Shown here one piece after another: positions 60,491 to 64,000 of a stretch of 64,000 nucleotides of DNA. How positions within the stretch are numbered: position 1 is the first letter of the stretch; the number at the start of each line of letters is the position of its first letter. This DNA is from Durusdinium trenchii (lineage: Eukaryota > Sar > Dinophyceae > Suessiales > Symbiodiniaceae). Location: NCBI GenBank assembly GCA_963970005.1, contig CAXAMN010003747.1:235691-299690 (forward strand), given 5' to 3'. A program made the position numbers and the translations under genes. The notes under the pieces were generated by a model. The model saw only the letters and a list, made by a program, of their open reading frames with translations. It ran no database searches and was not told the DNA's origin.

Positions 60491-60540
60491 ACAACCCGAG
60501 GACCCACAAGCAAAATCGAGAACTACAATACTCACGACCA

Positions 60541-62420
60541 TGGCAACATGCTCCTCACTATGGCATCAAGACAAATGATTGAAATGTCATGGTGGGGATC
60601 ACTCGAAGTAAAAAAAATTGCTTTTATGTTTTTTCTTTTTGCGATTGTATAATAAATATGGATCCTGGCTACTGTTATGCCTCTAGAACCCAGATTCTGG
60701 TGCACAATACAAGTCAAATGTGATCTGGGTTTTCTGGAAATATAAAACTTTATAATAACGGATGACCTGCCCAACACGAACTAAGCATTGCTGTAGTTGT
60801 AGAAATCCTGATGCAAACCCAAAGTATGGATAGGAGCATTTCTCCAAGAAACCTAGGGGGTCCAAAGCAAGAGGAAGCGCAGTATGTCATCGCAATGAAA
60901 TGTCCTTGGTTGAACTGCAACAACTGAGGCTGGAGGCAGCTTGTTGGAAAGATTGGGAGATTTTTGTGGTCTCTCTATCCGACTTTGTTTTTCAGACGGT
61001 TCTATCTGTTGTTGAGGCAATGCATCCTGGACAGTTCAGAGTTCTTGGCGTGCTACGAGCTTCTGCTTAAAGAGGTGGTGTGTCCCAACTTGAAGACAAA
61101 GCTGAAGCAGGACGTGCCGGCGAGCAAAGCCAACTAAACCACAACAATAAACAAAGTAAGCAGAAGTAGCCATATGTCGCCATACGCAGCCATGTGGCTG
61201 TGAGGCAGGTTTTTGTGGCAGGATGGTCCTATTGCTTTCTATTGCCAATTTCCTCCCACCCTACGCTTGCAGCCTGGACCCAGTGAGCGCCCTCGACGCC
61301 TTCACCGCGACGCAGAGTTTGGTCACCAGGCAACTTGTTGTCAAAACTAAAAGTATGTTAACAGTACATTGAAATTGCTATATAATTACATGTACACATA
61401 TGTATATGTTGTGTCTTGCACACTGGTGTGGGCCCCTGGCCTCCTCCTCCCAACACACCGCGGCCCCTGGCGCTCAAAGGCGCTTGTTTCTCTGCTCACC
61501 TCAAACTATAGAAGTTTGTCCTCAACCAAGCCTCAACGACGGTCGGCCACGACCCCACACACCACTTACACAACGAGATTCGAGCACTGCCTACAGTGAC
61601 CCACAAGCGGCGCCACATCTTGAGCTGGTTCCGATTTGTCACGAATTAGAACACCGCTAAAAACGATCTTCCTTCAATCTTTAAACTGACAAAATTTCAC
61701 CAAAGTTTCACGTCTTTAGGACACGGCAGTTCGAAAGGGTCCTGGTGTGCTTTGACTTTCTGTAATCTCGCAGGCTACACCCTCACAACAATTGCGTGTC
61801 GGGTTGGGACGCCGACTGGATCCGGGCCCATATTCCCACAAGCATCTATTGCTGGCACCATTCGACCCTCAAAACTTTCAGCGCCCATATCTTTGGTCAA
61901 TGCATCGGCCATCCGTGCTGCACCGCGCACCCATTTTTACAATACCTTCTTCGAGTCTTTTTTGAGTCTTTGATCACTAGAGCTTCAAGGAGGGCTCAGT
62001 ATTCTGAACAGGATGGGGCAGCTGTTTTTGGAAGAAGGTCGCGCAGGCTCTTGCAGCAAAGCTGTTGACAACTTGGTCAGAGTTTCGGTGGGCTTTCTCC
62101 ATTCCACAAGCACCCAGACCCAGCTCAGCTGGTCAACATACTTGATACAACCCTGTGGGCCTTGCGAGAGCTCACGTTAGAGGACTCACCTTTAACCCCT
62201 TTGCGTCTTCTACTTCTTGCGCGGTGGATAAAGTAAACGTTCCTCGCTGGGAGTGTGCTCTTTCACGGGCTGCGAACGCTGCATCCGAGAACGACAGGAA
62301 CCTAACTTCCTCGGGCGGAACGGCTTGGATCGTGATCTGGATCTTGGCATGTCTCTTGGCATCATCTAGCAGGCTACTAAGAGATCCCCTAATCGGTATT
62401 TTGGCTTGCAGTAAATACGC
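60541..62420. other. no gene recognised
   Basis: Short frames only. Some minus-strand sequence near 62300-62420 may be a further extension of the decayed copia fragment to the right, but no RT motif could be identified. Confidence 0.4.
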
Positions 62421-62426
62421 CGGGAT

Positions 62427-63977
62427 TCATGGTGCTTGTGTCTCTTGCTGGGTTGCTGACTGTTGTTGACCTTTTCTTTGTTCACGGGGTATCTCAATGG
62501 GAGGGATGTCCTGGGTCTGTGTCGGGGCCAATTGCTCGATCTCCTTGGATTTTGCCTCCTCAAGTTCTGCTCTTTTGGGTTGTTTTAAATCTTTGAGACG
62601 TACCTCCACCTTTTGCCTTTTTGCTGCTGACCCTATCAAGGCCTGTGCCTATCAAAGCTGGCCTACGCAGGCATTGACGACGCAACGACTTCAGGGAGGA
62701 ACAGTGCAAACCCTTCACCGGGCTCCGAAAGTCTTGGAGGCCTCGGGCCATCAGCTGTTCGTTGGTTGACAACAGTCTCACACGTTCAAGAACAGCTACC
62801 CGGTGTAGCCGTGTGAGATGCGACTCAGATAGCCAAATGGCTTTGTGTTCAACCATGACCACCCGGCCTATGCATACCATTCGCCTTCTTCTGCCTGGCT
62901 AGATTTCCCATACGTCGCCCAATCACCGGTGGTATATATCATTACATGAGGACGTGACTTCCTTAGTATGGAGCATTGGCCGGCCTTGACGTACGCAATT
63001 CGGCCAGCTTCTCTCCTGAGAGCTTGCTGTCTGAACCTGCTGCCCTCTGTGTAGGCGACTGATGATGACTTTGATCACGTTCCATGATGCTGCTCGGCGC
63101 ATGGCGGCTTTTGCCGAGCACCAAGAGTTTTGGGCTTTTTCCTGCATGCTTGGACAAAGCGCGAAATGAAGGAGAGCTTGACTGAATTTCAAGCTTTCGA
63201 ACAGGATGCGATATTTCGACCACGTGTTTTTCAGGATGTCCCCATTTCTTTCGGCGCGGTCGAGTTGCCAGCTCGCGAAGGGATGGTATCTGCACGGATG
63301 TCATGTTCTTGCGCGAGCTCACAGAATGACTGGCTATTTGCTTCCCTGCGGCTATCGGATATTACCTGCTTACCTGCCCACAAATCCATGCGTCTTGGAA
63401 ACAGTTGATAAGCGCTGTACCCTGTTCAAAGGCTGTGGCAACATGTTGGTGGCGGAATCAGATTCAATGAAATGACAACACCCCCCACTACGGGTCTAGG
63501 GGGTTTTCCATTGGACGGCATCGAAAGAGACCAAATCATTGAAATCCTTTCGAACTGCTGAATGAGCTTGGCCGGCTATCTTTGGCGCTTCTTGTTCCCG
63601 GCGCGTGTCACACGCAAAGTACGACAATTTAACGCTTGGACCCCAGCTTCTGACCAACCCCCACATTGAAATGCTGCTTTCATGCGCTGGTGGCCCGGGT
63701 GTCTAAAGTCGTTATAGATCTTGACAACCTGGTTTTGTATCTTCTCGGGCAACGCTCGGAACATGGAACTTGGTTCCTGAGCTGGTTGTCCTGACGACAC
63801 AGGCTCATACGGTTCGGCTGGTTTAGGGGCCGGACATGGACGATTGGCTGCAGGCTCTTCCGGAGCCTGCGATACGGAAAGTTTTGCTTGATGACCATCA
63901 CTGGCTTCCTTTGATCGAGAATGGTCTTGCAATGTGGCGGGGGCTCCCACTCGAATTAGCGCATCCCACTTTCCCAT
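62427..63977 (-). pseudogene. decayed copia fragment (integrase to start of RT)
   Basis: Running leftward from the window edge: LPEKIQNQVVKIYNDFRHPG (about 63752 down) is the pre-integrase zinc region with the first His replaced by Tyr and the Cys pair lost. 62880-62560 holds VVMVEHKAIWLSESHLTRLH, like the C-terminal barrel of copia integrases (hyGx..WLS). 62639-62427 holds KVEVRLKDLKQPKRAELEEA with KSKEIEQL, the conserved lead-in to RT. The integrase core between (62923-63322) is scrambled by frameshifts and no DDE residues were located. A third copia-type family member, different from the other two. Confidence 0.55.
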
Positions 63978-64000
63978 TCAGGTTCTAGCACGCCTGATTG

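Noticed and set aside
59649-60652. Pro/Arg- and Thr/Gln/His-rich ORFs of about 300 residues
   Set aside because: They follow a 40-bp unit and a CACAAC minisatellite; the 40-bp period rotates the frame, so no protein repeat is maintained.
1-64000. tRNA or rRNA genes
   Set aside because: GTTCGA words (for example at 28091, 32067, 42504) lie inside LTR or coding sequence and lack cloverleaf arms.

Overview
This is a window of intron-bearing, repeat-saturated eukaryotic nuclear DNA, most likely from a dinoflagellate (Symbiodiniaceae or a relative). The inference rests on retrotransposons that carry methyltransferase-like modules, on short introns whose junctions need GC as well as GT donors and AG|G acceptors, on abundant low-complexity satellites, and on very low gene density. 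One 10-base N gap (12179-12188) shows that the assembly is a scaffold.

Layout. 1-10300: mostly anonymous DNA with scattered copies of a short CTAGTAGC / GATGGCCTCC repeat family and one recognisable host gene, a METTL21-like lysine methyltransferase in several small exons (about 4206-6380). 10300-13950: a dense satellite block made of (CTA)n, ATCAT, GTAGGTG, a TGGTGTAAAC minisatellite, (ATC)n, a 42-bp repeat and GATA. 14165-22422: a tyrosine-recombinase (DIRS-order) retrotransposon with split direct repeats (A1...B1-A2-B2) encoding gag-like, reverse transcriptase, methyltransferase-like, RNase H, tyrosine recombinase and membrane proteins. 24160-25015: a two-exon gene for a secreted Cys-rich protein. 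27935-35862: a complete Ty1/copia element on the minus strand with near-identical LTRs, a target-site duplication and an initiator-tRNA-type primer site, but broken frames. 36.8-37.9 kb: exons of an unidentified host gene. 38357-41236: a DNA-transposon-like unit with 32-bp terminal inverted repeats, mirrored short-motif arrays and a central palindrome. 42037-48719: a second copia-type element on the plus strand, heavily frameshifted and lacking the reverse transcriptase VDD motif. 48.7-62.4 kb: mostly anonymous, with candidate exons, satellites and a hairpin-rich patch. 62.4-64 kb: a decayed copia fragment on the minus strand running off the window.

The main theme is three retroelements from two different orders that each carry a similar divergent methyltransferase-like module. 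Its motif IV-like site keeps a proline and a cysteine, and it has a later ENP/EHP-like motif. In both copia elements the module lies between protease and integrase. In the tyrosine-recombinase element its open frame lies between reverse transcriptase motif B and the catalytic HVDD motif. Retrotransposon-encoded cytosine methyltransferases have been reported from dinoflagellates; whether these divergent modules are the same thing cannot be settled here.
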